From NCBI GenBank assembly GCA_023242925.1, contig CP096134.1, forward strand, positions 3,491,501 to 3,555,500: a stretch of 64,000 bases of DNA, read 5' to 3'. Both the position numbers and the translations under genes were made by a program. Shown one piece after another: positions 18,343 to 27,459 of this stretch (position 1 is its first letter; every line of letters begins with the position of its first letter). The notes beneath the pieces were generated by a model that saw only the letters and a program-made list of their open reading frames with translations, did no database searches and was not told where the DNA came from. Origin of the DNA: Hyphomonadaceae bacterium JAD_PAG50586_4. Lineage in GTDB: Bacteria > Pseudomonadota > Alphaproteobacteria > Caulobacterales > Aquidulcibacteraceae.

Positions 18343-18687
18343 ATGAGCACCCTGCCGCCTTGCCCCAATTGCGCGTCCGCGCTCGTTTATGAAGACCCGC
18401 CGCTCTTCATCTGCCCTGAATGCGCACACGAGTGGTCGGCCAACGGCGCGGCCAACCCAGCACCTGACGCCGAGGCGATCATCCGCGACGCGAACGGCCA
18501 GGTGCTCGCCGATGGCGACACCGTCGTGGTCATCAAAGACCTGAAGGTCAAAGGCGCATCGCAAGCACTCAAGGTCGGCACCAAGGTCAAGAATATCCGC
18601 CTCGTCGGCGGCGATCACGACATTGATTGCCGCATCGACGGCTTCGGCGCGATGAAGCTCAAATCGGAGTTCGTGCGCAAGGTTTAG
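18343..18687 (+). CDS. yjdM: YjdM/PhnA-type zinc-ribbon protein
   Basis: 114 aa, full length for the YjdM (formerly PhnA) family. An N-terminal zinc ribbon has CPNC (residues 8-11) and CPEC (24-27). It is followed by the PhnA domain with [26 protein letters not shown] sequence and the terminal [18 protein letters not shown] lies 7 nt before the ATG. The protein was named for phosphonate metabolism, but no phn genes are nearby and its true role is unsettled. The stop overlaps the stop of the convergent GDPD gene by 4 nt (TTAG). Confidence 0.9.
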   Translation: MSTLPPCPNCASALVYEDPPLFICPECAHEWSANGAANPAPDAEAIIRDANGQVLADGDTVVVIKDLKVKGASQALKVGTKVKNIRLVGGDHDIDCRIDGFGAMKLKSEFVRKV

Positions 18688-19739
18688 CCGCGCGCAGCGA
18701 CCGCGGCCGCGGGATCGTCGCTAAACACACCGTCGACGCCCGCGGCGATGAACGCACGGATTTCGCGCTCGACGTCGCCGCGCATGGCAAGGTGGGCGGG
18801 CGAAGCCGCATCACCAGCGCGCAGATCGCTCGGCAGGAAATAATTCTCCGGCCTGAACGTCCAAGGATGCACGACGAGGTTCGCTGCGTGCGCTCGCGCG
18901 ACCAAATCCGTCGGCGGCAGCATCAGGTTATCGGCGCCGCGCGGCATGATGAGCGACTTTTCCGGGCCAATGCCGCGCGCGTATCCGGCAATCCGGCGCA
19001 AGCCGTCGTTGCTCAGCATCTGCGCGTAGCTTAGATCACGTTGATCCCACGGCCCGCCTTCGGATGAGACAAGCTGCACGCATTGCCAGCGGATCGATGA
19101 CATTTGCGCCGCAAGCACGAGCGGCCAAATCTCGAAGCATTGTAGATAAAGCCGGTCGGCAACGCGCTGCCCACCCGCTTCACGGACGGCGGCGATGAAC
19201 GCAGGCACCGGATCTAAGCCCTGCTCGCGCAGAAACGTGGGATGCTTCAGCTCAGGATAGGCGCCGACATTGTGCTCCGCCGCGAGCGCGAGCACCTCGG
19301 CGAAGGTCGGGATGGCGTCTTGGCCATTGTACGCGGTGTTGGCTTGGCGAAGTTGCGGGATGCGTTCGATGCAGCGCAGCGTTTTCAGCTCGGCAAGCGT
19401 GAAATCCTCCACCCACCAGCCGGTCGCGGCGACGCCATCCACCACCTTCTCTTTGCGGCGATCGGCGAATTCGGCGCGCTGCGCCACATCGGTCGTCCCT
19501 GAGATTTCGTTCTCGTGCCGGCACACCAGCACGCCATCCTTGGTCATCACCAAATCGGGCTCGATGAAATCCGCGCCCTGCTCGATCGCCAAACGATAGG
19601 ACGCCAACGTGTGTTCAGGCCGAAACGCGCTTGCCCCGCGATGCGCAATCACGATCGGCCGCGGGCGCGCACTCTGCTCACTCATGCGCGCACATCCCGC
19701 AAGTGCTGCGGCCCCAAACACCACATCACGCCGTCTCAT
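18684..19739 (-). CDS. glpQ: Glycerophosphodiester phosphodiesterase, probable lipoprotein
   Basis: 351 aa GDPD-family enzyme that hydrolyses glycerophosphodiesters to glycerol 3-phosphate and an alcohol, most likely in the periplasm. The catalytic region [14 protein letters not shown] (His-Arg...Glu) and [19 protein letters not shown] (metal Glu/Asp and catalytic His) is intact, and VDGVFSDDP is the C-terminal motif. It starts [16 protein letters not shown]: twin Arg plus a lipobox LAGC, suggesting a Tat-exported lipoprotein. The start is fixed by ATGA overlap with the upstream membrane-protein gene. It is the last gene of a four-gene overlapping operon. Confidence 0.9.
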   Translation of the reverse strand: MRRRDVVFGAAALAGCARMSEQSARPRPIVIAHRGASAFRPEHTLASYRLAIEQGADFIEPDLVMTKDGVLVCRHENEISGTTDVAQRAEFADRRKEKVVDGVAATGWWVEDFTLAELKTLRCIERIPQLRQANTAYNGQDAIPTFAEVLALAAEHNVGAYPELKHPTFLREQGLDPVPAFIAAVREAGGQRVADRLYLQCFEIWPLVLAAQMSSIRWQCVQLVSSEGGPWDQRDLSYAQMLSNDGLRRIAGYARGIGPEKSLIMPRGADNLMLPPTDLVARAHAANLVVHPWTFRPENYFLPSDLRAGDAASPAHLAMRGDVEREIRAFIAAGVDGVFSDDPAAAVAARG

Positions 19740-20125
19740 ACCCGCTCGTCCTGTGGCGCGAGCTTTGTCGTCCACAGGCCCATGAACAGGATCGAGGCGC
19801 CAAACAGCAACGACCAGGCGCCGAAGGTCGCGTCGAGCGTTGCGTCAAGGTTGGGGAAAGCAGTTGGAAATTCGTGGGTAAGAAAGCCGTTGAGCATCAA
19901 AACCGGAAGCGTAAGGCCGATTGCGGCTTCACCTTCGTCGCCACGCGCCTCGCCCAAGAGCTTCAGCGCCACCAGCGCGCACACCACGCCTACAACCGGC
20001 GCTGAGAGAAACGTAATCAGGCGCAAGCCTTCCTCCGGAAGGAAGAAATAATGACCGCCGAAGCGAAACGCCGCCGCGACCGCCAGCCACAGCAAAAAGC
20101 CCAAACCCATTGCGCGCATGATCAT
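19736..20125 (-). CDS. Small four-helix membrane protein (possibly DUF5367-like)
   Basis: 129 aa, four predicted membrane helices (about 4-21, 32-55, 67-82 and 99-118). The resemblance to DUF5367-type small membrane proteins is weak and judged by eye. Both ends are fixed by overlaps: its ATG overlaps the stop of the upstream 88-aa gene (ATGA), and its TGA overlaps the ATG of the GDPD gene. It is therefore translationally coupled within the acyl-CoA dehydrogenase operon. Function unknown. Confidence 0.6.
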   Translation of the reverse strand: MIMRAMGLGFLLWLAVAAAFRFGGHYFFLPEEGLRLITFLSAPVVGVVCALVALKLLGEARGDEGEAAIGLTLPVLMLNGFLTHEFPTAFPNLDATLDATFGAWSLLFGASILFMGLWTTKLAPQDERV

Positions 20126-20388
20126 GAATGCGTCCCTCCATCGTCGCCGCAGAGCGCCATCAGCTGATCGACGACCTTGGCCAGCTTTTCGTCCGAAACA
20201 GGGCAGCCGATCGTCTCAGCCGCCGTGACGCGGAGATAGGCGGCGACCATCTCGCGCGGCTTGCGCTCAATCAAGAGCCGCAACACCTGCGGTACATAAT
20301 CGTCATATTCGTCCACGGGAACGCCACATCCGATCGGGTCCCAATCCTCCCAGAGGATTTTGCGGACCGAACGGAAATCGGCGCTCAT
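20122..20388 (-). CDS. Small hypothetical protein with WDPIG...DEYDDY motif
   Basis: 88 aa soluble protein starting MSADFRSVRKILWEDWDPIG. The motif ILWEDWDPIG followed by DEYDDYVP recurs in small bacterial hypothetical proteins (some of them immunity-like), but no function is established that I can cite. The C-terminal half is helical with a Cys (ETIGCPVS). ATGA overlap with the acyl-CoA dehydrogenase stop upstream and with the membrane-protein start downstream fixes the ends. Confidence 0.6.
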   Translation of the reverse strand: MSADFRSVRKILWEDWDPIGCGVPVDEYDDYVPQVLRLLIERKPREMVAAYLRVTAAETIGCPVSDEKLAKVVDQLMALCGDDGGTHS

Positions 20389-21524
20389 CCCCGCAGCATC
20401 TCGCGCGAGATGATCACGCGCATGATCTCGTTGGTGCCTTCCAAGATACGGTGCACGCGCAGATCGCGAACGATGCGTTCGACTTCGTAATCCGCCAAAT
20501 AGCCGTAGCCGCCATGCAGCTGCAGCGCCTGGTCGGCGACTTTGAACGCAGTGTCGGTTACGAAGCGCTTGGCCATCGCGCAATATTTAGACGCATCCGG
20601 CGCCTTCGCATCGAGCTTGCGCGCGGCCGTGTGCAACAAGGCGCGCGACGCGGCGAGATCCGTTTCCATATCGGCCAGCGTGAACTGGGTGTTCTGGAAC
20701 TCCGCCAGCGCTTTGCCGAATTGCTTGCGCTCTTTCACGTATTGCAGCGCGCGATCCAACGCATCCTGCGCACCGCCCAGCGCACACGCAGCGATATTCA
20801 AACGCCCGCCATCAAGCCCCTTCATCGCGTATTTAAAGCCCTCGCCTTCGGGGCCGACGCGATTGTCCGCCGAGACGCGGCAATCTTCGAAATTCACGAT
20901 GGCGGTCGGCTGCGCGCGCCAGCCCATCTTGTCCTCGGCCTTGCCGAACGAAAGCCCCTTGACGCCATTCTCAACAAGCAGCGTGGAGACACCCTTTGGA
21001 CCATCGTCGCCGGTGCGGCACATCAAGACATAGAGATCGGAAAAACCCGCGCCTGAGATGAACGCCTTCGAGCCATTGACGACGTAGTGCGCATTGCCGT
21101 CGGGCTTCGCACTGGTGCGCAATGCCGCCGCATCCGATCCAGAGCCCGGCTCAGTCAAACAATAGGACGCGATCGTCTGCATCGTCGTCAGCTTCGGCAG
21201 CCAGTGCGCGCGTTGCTCGGCGCTGGCGAAGCTGTCGATCATCCACGAGCACATATTGTGGATCGACAAGAACGCGGCCGTCGAAATGCAACCGCGCGAC
21301 AGCTCTTCAAAAATCAGCGCCGCATCCAAGCGCGAGAGCCCCGAGCCGCCGTGTTCTTCGCCGACATAAATGCCGGCAAAGCCTAGCCCAGCGAGTTCCT
21401 GCAGCACGCCGCGATCGAGGCCCTCGTCTTCCCAGCGGGCGGCGTTCGGGCGCAATTTTTCCTGCGCGAAGCTGCGCGCGGTTTCGACAATAAGTTCTTG
21501 GTCTTCCGTCAGTTGAGCCGACAT
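20385..21524 (-). CDS. Acyl-CoA dehydrogenase (isobutyryl-CoA dehydrogenase-like)
   Basis: 379 aa FAD-dependent acyl-CoA dehydrogenase, normal length. Family signatures are present: YCLTEPGSGSDAAAL (flavin/substrate loop, about residues 127-141), QTAIVNF-like middle strand region, FGKALAEFQNTQF, and the C-terminal ALQLHGGYGYLADYEVER with LRVHRILEGTNEIMR. It would introduce a 2,3 double bond into a short or branched acyl-CoA, probably in valine or isoleucine breakdown, passing electrons to ETF; chain specificity is inference. GAGGG lies 5 nt upstream of ATG 21524. It heads an operon of four ATGA-overlapping genes. Confidence 0.9.
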   Translation of the reverse strand: MSAQLTEDQELIVETARSFAQEKLRPNAARWEDEGLDRGVLQELAGLGFAGIYVGEEHGGSGLSRLDAALIFEELSRGCISTAAFLSIHNMCSWMIDSFASAEQRAHWLPKLTTMQTIASYCLTEPGSGSDAAALRTSAKPDGNAHYVVNGSKAFISGAGFSDLYVLMCRTGDDGPKGVSTLLVENGVKGLSFGKAEDKMGWRAQPTAIVNFEDCRVSADNRVGPEGEGFKYAMKGLDGGRLNIAACALGGAQDALDRALQYVKERKQFGKALAEFQNTQFTLADMETDLAASRALLHTAARKLDAKAPDASKYCAMAKRFVTDTAFKVADQALQLHGGYGYLADYEVERIVRDLRVHRILEGTNEIMRVIISREMLRG

Positions 21525-21653
21525 TGTTCCCTCGTTTGCCCGCCTTATAACTCCCCATTGCCGCAACGCCAGCGTTCCTGACCAGGAACCCGCGTCGTCT
21601 TCAGGTGTTTGAGTGTGCCGCCCGGCCCTCGGGGGCGCGATATGGAGACAGAT

Positions 21654-21914
21654 ATGCGTAAGACTATCGCCACGGCCATTGCGGCGGCCGCCATGCTCAG
21701 CTTGGCCGCGTGCGGCGAAAACAGCGCCGAAAAGGCCGGCGAAAACCTCGATTCATCCATCGAAGAAGCGACGCAAGGCAACGAAAACCTTGGCGACGGC
21801 GCACTCGAGCAAGCCGGCGAGTCCATCGATGAAGCGACGGGCAACCAACAGAACAACGACGCTGCTGACGCACTCAATGATGCGACGGACGGCGACAACA
21901 GCACCAATCCGTAA
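21654..21914 (+). CDS. Small entericidin-like lipoprotein
   Basis: 86 aa. A signal peptide with lipobox LAAC (Cys about 20) is followed by a short, acidic, Ala/Glu/Asn-rich mature part containing GALEQAGESIDEATG. ATG 21654 is chosen for GGAG 7 nt upstream and because it starts the signal peptide (MRKTIATAIAAAA). It resembles entericidin-type lipoproteins in size and composition, and is paralogous to the next gene and to the one at 30235. Function unknown; envelope stress or stabilisation is speculative. Confidence 0.7.
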   Translation: MRKTIATAIAAAAMLSLAACGENSAEKAGENLDSSIEEATQGNENLGDGALEQAGESIDEATGNQQNNDAADALNDATDGDNSTNP

Positions 21915-21986
21915 GGAACCGTGTTCTTCGCAACACGTTCATCAAGTTGGCGGCGCACGCCGTCTTAAGACCAACAGGAGACACCA

Positions 21987-22241
21987 ATGTTGAAGTCCTT
22001 GCTGGCCGCGACCGCGGCAGCTGCTCTGCTTAGCGTCGCCGCGTGTGGCCAAGGCGCAAACGAAGAAGCGGGCGAAGCAGCCGACACCGCCTATGAGCAA
22101 TCCACGACGGGCTCGACCGATCTGGGCCAAGGCCCCATGGAAGAAACCGGCGAAGCCATCGACGAGGCCACCGACAGCGTGCCGAGCGGCTCAACGCCAA
22201 CCGCGCCGCCGGCTGAATCGCCGCCCGCCACGACCCCGTAA
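21987..22241 (+). CDS. Small entericidin-like lipoprotein, tandem copy
   Basis: 84 aa: signal peptide MLKSLLAATAAAALLSVAAC with lipobox VAAC, then a mature region with GPMEETGEAIDEATDS, closely paralleling GALEQAGESIDEATG of the preceding gene. The tail is Pro/Ala/Thr-rich. CAGGAGACACC precedes the ATG. It lies 72 bp after its paralogue and is followed by an intrinsic terminator, so the pair forms a transcription unit. Confidence 0.7.
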   Translation: MLKSLLAATAAAALLSVAACGQGANEEAGEAADTAYEQSTTGSTDLGQGPMEETGEAIDEATDSVPSGSTPTAPPAESPPATTP

Positions 22242-22265
22242 CGCGATCCTCGATTGCGTTGCAGC

Positions 22266-22300
22266 AACGCCCTTCGCGCCCTCGGTGCGGAGGGCGTTTT
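22266..22300 (+). terminator. Intrinsic terminator after the tandem lipoprotein genes
   Basis: AACGCCCT (22266-22273) pairs with AGGGCGTT (22291-22298), and an inner CGC/GCG pair extends the stem after a one-base mismatch on each side. A T run starts at 22297. It lies 25 nt after the second lipoprotein stop. Confidence 0.75.
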
Positions 22301-22395
22301 CGTTTGCGTGCTCCCATTCCCCCCATCGAATAGCGATTGCCCGCGTCCCGATGCTGCGCCACAAGGCGCGGCCCTGCGCGCTTGGGGGAGTTCCA

Positions 22396-23280
22396 ATGTT
22401 CAGCCGCTTGCCGCCAGCGCTTGTTTTGACAGGCGCGATCGTCGCTGGTTCGGCGATGGACGCGACGATTAAGTTTCTGACGCTGACCAACCATGTGCTG
22501 TTGGTGGCGTTCGGACGCTATTTGTTTGGTGCGCTGTTCTCGTTCGCGATCTGGCAACGCGCCGGTATGCCTGTGATCACCAAGGAAATGTGGCGCGCGC
22601 ATGGGCTGCGCGGCTTCGTCATCGCCGCGTGCGCGGTGCTGTTCTTCTGGTCGCTCAGCATCTTACCGCTCGCCGAAGCGGTGACGCTCTCGTTCATCTA
22701 TCCGCTGCTGGCGCCTTTCGTGGCGGCGCTGATCCTGAAAGAGCGCATCCGACCATCGAGCATGATTTGCGCAATCGTGGGCTTCGCGGGCGTGATCATT
22801 GCGATGCAAGGCGCGCCGAGTGCTGCGGAATCGCCGCGACATGCGATTGGCGTCGCGGCAGTGCTCGTCTCGGCTGCGTTCTTCTCGATCGCGATGGTGC
22901 TGCTGCGCGAACGTGCACAGAAAGATGGCGCGGCGATCGTTGGTTTGATGACCAGCTTTGTGCCGGGGGTAATCCTTTTCATTCCCACTTTGCTAATTGC
23001 AACGCCGCCGACGCTGAGCGATTGGCCGTTCTTCTTTCAGCTTGGCGCGTTGGCGGCCGTGTTCATGTATTTGATGGCCCAAGCCTACGCGCGCGCGGAA
23101 GCACAACAGCTCGCGCCGATCCATTACACCGAACTCTTGTGGGCCAGCGCGATCGGTTACATCATTTTCCGCGAGACGCCGCGGCCGGAGATTTACGCGG
23201 GCGCGGCGCTCATCGTCGCCGCATGCCTCTACGCCGCGTATGACGAGCGCCGTCTATCACGCTTCAAGGAGCAGACATGA
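22396..23280 (+). CDS. EamA/DMT-family transporter
   Basis: 294 aa with about ten hydrophobic helices in two EamA repeats (each near 140 residues); the first repeat ends around ILKERIRPSSM and the second around IIFRETPRPEI, the typical repeat-end signature. It probably exports metabolites or S-adenosylmethionine/amino-acid-like compounds across the inner membrane; the substrate is not assignable. GGGGGAG lies 5 nt before ATG 22396. The stop overlaps the start of the thioesterase gene (ATGA). Confidence 0.88.
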   Translation: MFSRLPPALVLTGAIVAGSAMDATIKFLTLTNHVLLVAFGRYLFGALFSFAIWQRAGMPVITKEMWRAHGLRGFVIAACAVLFFWSLSILPLAEAVTLSFIYPLLAPFVAALILKERIRPSSMICAIVGFAGVIIAMQGAPSAAESPRHAIGVAAVLVSAAFFSIAMVLLRERAQKDGAAIVGLMTSFVPGVILFIPTLLIATPPTLSDWPFFFQLGALAAVFMYLMAQAYARAEAQQLAPIHYTELLWASAIGYIIFRETPRPEIYAGAALIVAACLYAAYDERRLSRFKEQT

Positions 23281-23674
23281 GCAATCTCGCCGCCACCATG
23301 CCGTTCGCGACTTTGATGGGCGTCGAAATTGAAGAAGCAACGCCTGATCGCGTGATCGCCACATTGCTTGTGCGCGACGACCTCTGCACTGCCGGCGGCA
23401 TTCTGCACGGCGGCGCGATCATGGCCTTCGCGGATTCGCTGGGCGCGATCGGCGGCTTTCTCTCCTGCCCGAAGGCGCCATCGGCACGACGACGATTGAG
23501 AGCAAGACCAATTTTCTCGCCGGCGCGAAGGCCGGGAAGAGAGTGCGCGGCGAAACCACGCCAGTGCATCGCGGCAAACGGACGAGTGTTTGGCAGACGA
23601 AGATCACCAGCGAAGACGGCAAGGCCGTCGCGCTGGTGATCCAAACGCAGATGGCGTTGTTCGCAGGCGGCTAA
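23277..23674 (+). CDS. PaaI-type hotdog thioesterase (frameshifted)
   Basis: Hotdog-fold acyl-CoA thioesterase, intended length 132 aa. The first 60 residues (with GGILHGGAIMAFADSLGAIGGF, the family's catalytic helix) are in one frame. From about 23465 the second half continues one frame away: LPEGAIGTTTIESKTNFLAG, then TPVHRGKRTSVWQTKI and VIQTQMALFAGG, ending TAA at 23672-23674. A single missing base near 23457-23465 (for example TTT for TTTT) explains the break; total length plus one is exactly 133 codons. ATGA overlap with the transporter upstream. The corrected stop overlaps the convergent EF-G-like stop by 4 nt, which supports the correction. Confidence 0.8.
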
Positions 23675-25668
23675 GCCGCGTGCTGGCTCCGCTTGGCCAC
23701 ATCATCCGCACGACGCCCCGTGAGCTCGACCATATGATCGAACGCGGCCTCGTACGTCGCCAATCCTTGCGTCAGCGAGCGCAATTCGATGATGAAGTTC
23801 TGGCGCTCCGCATGCGGCAGATAGGCTTCGACCTTATCCCAGCCCGTCCAGCCATCGCGCGGCTCAAAACCGAGAATTTGGCCGTTATGCGCGGAGACCG
23901 CCGAATTGATCTTCGGCGTGCCCGTGCTCGGCGTGTAGATCGTGAGCTTCTCCACCGGCTCCAAGATCACCGACTCGCATTCCGCCAGCGCTTCGCTCAT
24001 GCCGAGCCGGCCCGCCATCTGAAACGCGAGCTCGCTTGAATCCACCGAATGGAACGAGCCGTCGATCAGCGTGACTTGCACATCGACAACCGGGAAACCT
24101 TTCGGCCCCTTCGCCATCGCATCCTTCACGCCAGCTTCCACCGCCGGAATCCACTGACGCGGAATAGCGCCCCCGGTGATCTTATCGACGAACTCAAAGC
24201 CCGACCCGCGCGCCAGCGGCTTCACCTGGATCACGCAATCGCCGAACTGGCCGTGACCGCCGGTTTGCTTCTTGTGCCGTCCGCGCTTTTCGGCGCTGCG
24301 GCGTATGCTTTCTTGATACGGCGTCGATGGCCTGCCCGCCGCGACTTCAACACCAAAGCGCGACTTCAAGCGATCCAGCACGGTGCGCAGATGCGGTTCG
24401 CCTTGGCCCTGCAACAGAATTTCATGTGTGGTCTGATCGTGCAGCACCGCAAGGCCTGAATCTTCCTCGACCAGTTTCTGCAACGCCCCGGAGAGACGCA
24501 CATCGTCTTTCCGATCCTTCGTTGCGATCGCGAGCTGATAGACTGGGAAACGCTTATCGAACGGCATGTCGATCCTTGCCGCGGGCGCGCCCGCGCCCAA
24601 CATATCGCCCGCGGCAACCGGATCGAGCTTACCGATCGCGATCACATCGCCTTCGCGCGCTTCGCTGATCTTTTTGGTCTGGCCGTTGTTCACCGAGAAT
24701 AGCGCGCCGGGCCGCTGCTGCGCCCCATCGCTGAGTGTCAATTGCATGCTGTCGTTCAACGCCCCGCCGAACACGCGCGAGAACGCTTGCTTGCCGGCCT
24801 GCCCCGCGTGCGAGATTTTCATCACGTAGGCGCCCGCGCCTTTGACACCCAAACGCGCCGCCGCATGCTTCGGCTCCGGCGTGTCGTGCCGGAACGCCTT
24901 GAGCAAGCGCCGAATGCCCGCGCCCTGCGCGGTCGCGCCGAAGAACACCGGCACGATTAAGCCTTCGCGCGTTTCGCGCACCAGATCGGCGAACACGATG
25001 TCCTGATCGGGCGTCACGTCGGAAAGCAGTTTCTCCATCAGCTCATCGTCAAAATCCGCGAGTTGTTCGAGCATATGGAAGCGCGCTTGGGTTTCGCGCT
25101 CGGCCAAGTCCGCTGGAATATCGATGCGCTGCGACGGCTTGCCTTGCTGATAAAGAAACGCCCGTTCCATCGCGAGATCGACGTAACCGGAAACGTGCTC
25201 GTCTTTCCAAATAGGGATCTGTCGCGCCACCAGTGGCAAAGCGCTGACGCCTTGCAGCACCTCAAGCAGATTACGGATCGGGCCACGCGCTTGGTCGATC
25301 TTGTTGATGAAGAGCGCGTGCGGAATCTTCAGCGCTTCGATCGCTTTCAAGAAGGGCTGCAACAGCAAGGCTTTATCTGGATCTGGATCGGCAACGACGA
25401 TCGCCATGTCGGCCGCGGGCAGCGCGAAGTCGGCGTCGGCCAGAAAATCGACGGCGCCGGGCGCATCGATGAGCGCGTAATGGTCGCCCATATAGTCGAT
25501 GGCGGTGAAGCCGGTTTCGGTGGATTGGCCGGCGGCGTTCGGGACTGCCCCCGAACCGCCCGAGGCGGCCGATGCCAGAGCTTGGATCAACGCCGTCTTG
25601 CCCGCCCCGGTCGGACCGACGACGGCGATTGCCCTCACGTTTTGGTTGCTCGATTTATGCGCAGACAT
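23671..25668 (-). CDS. Elongation factor G-like translational GTPase paralogue
   Basis: 665 aa EF-G-like protein (EF-G2/FusA2 type), with domains I to V in order. P-loop GPTGAGKT (18-25), G4 INKID (about 130), domain IV with KKQTGGHGQFGD, and domain V with PVEKLTIYTPSTGTPKINSAVSAHNG. In the G3 motif the canonical DTPGH is DAPGA, so the catalytic His that activates water in EF-G is absent. In related EF-G-like proteins the role is not settled and most are not the main translocase. The start is ATG 25668, with GGGAGG 7 nt upstream; an earlier ATG (25683) would overlap that site. Convergent 4-nt overlap with the thioesterase. Confidence 0.9.
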   Translation of the reverse strand: MSAHKSSNQNVRAIAVVGPTGAGKTALIQALASAASGGSGAVPNAAGQSTETGFTAIDYMGDHYALIDAPGAVDFLADADFALPAADMAIVVADPDPDKALLLQPFLKAIEALKIPHALFINKIDQARGPIRNLLEVLQGVSALPLVARQIPIWKDEHVSGYVDLAMERAFLYQQGKPSQRIDIPADLAERETQARFHMLEQLADFDDELMEKLLSDVTPDQDIVFADLVRETREGLIVPVFFGATAQGAGIRRLLKAFRHDTPEPKHAAARLGVKGAGAYVMKISHAGQAGKQAFSRVFGGALNDSMQLTLSDGAQQRPGALFSVNNGQTKKISEAREGDVIAIGKLDPVAAGDMLGAGAPAARIDMPFDKRFPVYQLAIATKDRKDDVRLSGALQKLVEEDSGLAVLHDQTTHEILLQGQGEPHLRTVLDRLKSRFGVEVAAGRPSTPYQESIRRSAEKRGRHKKQTGGHGQFGDCVIQVKPLARGSGFEFVDKITGGAIPRQWIPAVEAGVKDAMAKGPKGFPVVDVQVTLIDGSFHSVDSSELAFQMAGRLGMSEALAECESVILEPVEKLTIYTPSTGTPKINSAVSAHNGQILGFEPRDGWTGWDKVEAYLPHAERQNFIIELRSLTQGLATYEAAFDHMVELTGRRADDVAKRSQHAA

Positions 25669-25798
25669 AAGGCTGCCTCCCATTCGGTTGGGCAGCGCCC
25701 CATGCGCGGATTGTGCGGCGGGCGCCGCTTCTCGCTTATGGCGGCCTGTCGAGGCCGTGCAGGCACTGTTTCACGAACGCAACGAGGCGCCAAGCACC

Positions 25799-26308
25799 TT
25801 AGGCCGACCACGCAAGATCAAATCTTTTGCCGGTGGGTGCGGCCATCCATTCCTTCGCAAACGCGGCAATGCGCGCGCGGATAGAGGCGATCGCGTCGTC
25901 ATCGAGCGCTGGACACGGCACGAACGAGTGCGCGCAGGCGACCGCTGCAATCTCACGAAACGTCTCGTTGTCCGCCGGCGCGCCCCAGAAATCCGCTTCG
26001 AAGCATTCGACAACGCGTTCCGCCTGAATCAGTTCAACGATCTCAGCAGCCGGAACTTCCGCGCGGGACGCACTCGCGTGACCGCCGGCCTTCGCAATCT
26101 CTTGGATATCGCCGGTTGCGACGCCTTCGGCGATCATGCCCCAAAATCCGCGCTTCAAACCAAGCGCCTGCTCGACCGCGAGATGCACGAAATCGTGCGG
26201 GATCGGGCCCTTCTTAGGAAACTCAAAGCGTGACGCGCTGATGCCTGCGCCGGCGATCTCGACGGTGTCGTTCGCGCCGCCTTTGGTGAGACGAATTGTG
26301 AGAGCCAT
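25799..26308 (-). CDS. Hypothetical protein
   Basis: 169 aa soluble protein starting MALTIRLTKGGANDTVEI. Visible features are HDFVHLAVEQALGLKRGFWG (about 40-59), an Ala/Glu-rich helical middle and a terminal WMAAPTGKRFDLAW. No domain recognised. It starts 11 nt after the pirin gene on the same strand and is probably cotranscribed with it. The 115 bp beyond it, up to the EF-G-like gene start, hold nothing I can name. Confidence 0.65.
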   Translation of the reverse strand: MALTIRLTKGGANDTVEIAGAGISASRFEFPKKGPIPHDFVHLAVEQALGLKRGFWGMIAEGVATGDIQEIAKAGGHASASRAEVPAAEIVELIQAERVVECFEADFWGAPADNETFREIAAVACAHSFVPCPALDDDAIASIRARIAAFAKEWMAAPTGKRFDLAWSA

Positions 26309-26319
26309 CGCGTGACCGT

Positions 26320-27255
26320 TCAGTGATCCGGCAGCGGGATGAATTCCTTGTCGTCGCCTGGCACAGTCCCGAACTTGCCGGCCTTCCAATCTTGCTTGGC
26401 CTCTTCGATCCGGTCCTTGCGGGACGACACGAAATTCCACCACATATGGCGCGGCCCATCGAGCGAGGCGCCACCCAGCAGCATGAAGCGTGATGGCGCG
26501 TTGGCCTTGATACTAATGCGGTCGCCCGGCTTGAACACCAGCAAGCGGCCAGATTGAAACTTATCGCCCGCGATCTCGATCTCGCCCTCGGCGATATAGA
26601 GACCGCGCTCTTCATATTCAGGATCAAGCGGTAGGCTGGCGCCCGCGGCGAGCTGAACGTCCGCGTAAAATAAATCTGAAAGCACCGCCGCTGGCGAGCG
26701 CTTGCCATAAAGAGCGCCGGCGATGATGCGGACATTCTTGCCCTCGCCCTCGATCACCGGGAGCTCAGCCTTGCCGTAATGCGCGCAAGTCGGATCGCTC
26801 TCTTCTTTGTCGGCCGGCAGGGCCACCCAGGCTTGGAGCCCAAACAGCGGTGAGCCGGAGGCGCGCAGATCGGGCGCGGTGCGCTCGGAATGGGCGATAC
26901 CCCGCCCCGCGCTCATCCAATTCAGGTCACCCGGCCGGATCGCCTGCGCCGAGCCCAGCGTGTCGCGGTGATAAATCTCGCCCGCGTAGAGATACGTCAC
27001 GGTCGCCAGATTGATGTGCGGGTGCGGGCGCACATCAACGCCCTTGCCCGCCGCGAACTCGGCCGGCCCCATCTGATCCAAAAACACGAACGGCCCGATC
27101 ATGCGCCGCTCGATTGCCGGTAGCGCACGCCGCACTTCGAAGCCGCCGAGGTCTTTCGCGCGCGGCACGATCACAGTTTCGAGGAACGCGCAGGCGCTCA
27201 CGTCACCGCTCGCGGGATCAATATCGTCGCCAGGTCGTATGCTCATGGCGCTCAT
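26320..27255 (-). CDS. Pirin family protein
   Basis: 311 aa bicupin of the pirin family. The N-terminal cupin contains the metal-binding signature [21 protein letters not shown], with further ligands in AHSER (His and Glu). The C-terminal cupin includes [16 protein letters not shown]. Bacterial pirins bind Fe and have been reported as quercetinase-like dioxygenases or as regulators of metabolic enzymes; which applies here is unknown. Start at ATG 27255 or the second ATG at 27246. It heads a two-gene unit divergent from the chemoreceptor across a 204-bp, comparatively AT-rich gap. Confidence 0.9.
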   Translation of the reverse strand: MSAMSIRPGDDIDPASGDVSACAFLETVIVPRAKDLGGFEVRRALPAIERRMIGPFVFLDQMGPAEFAAGKGVDVRPHPHINLATVTYLYAGEIYHRDTLGSAQAIRPGDLNWMSAGRGIAHSERTAPDLRASGSPLFGLQAWVALPADKEESDPTCAHYGKAELPVIEGEGKNVRIIAGALYGKRSPAAVLSDLFYADVQLAAGASLPLDPEYEERGLYIAEGEIEIAGDKFQSGRLLVFKPGDRISIKANAPSRFMLLGGASLDGPRHMWWNFVSSRKDRIEEAKQDWKAGKFGTVPGDDKEFIPLPDH

Positions 27256-27459
27256 TCTATAACTTTCGGCATAGCCGGCAACGCAAATGCAGTGTGTTTC
27301 GTTTGGCCTTGTTTAATTTGGATTACCCAGACCTTGCCGCAACTGCATTTCGCGAAAACTTCGCAGCCGCGTTATGACCTAGTTAAATCACCCACAGCAT
27401 TTTCGCGTCCCGAACGCGCGGCGATCTCGGCCTCTTTACGCGTATTTGGGGGCAATGCC

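Noticed and set aside
21654..22241. Entericidin toxin-antitoxin pair
   Set aside because: Both proteins are similar acidic lipoproteins; nothing distinguishes a toxin from an antitoxin, so only the lipoprotein call is made.
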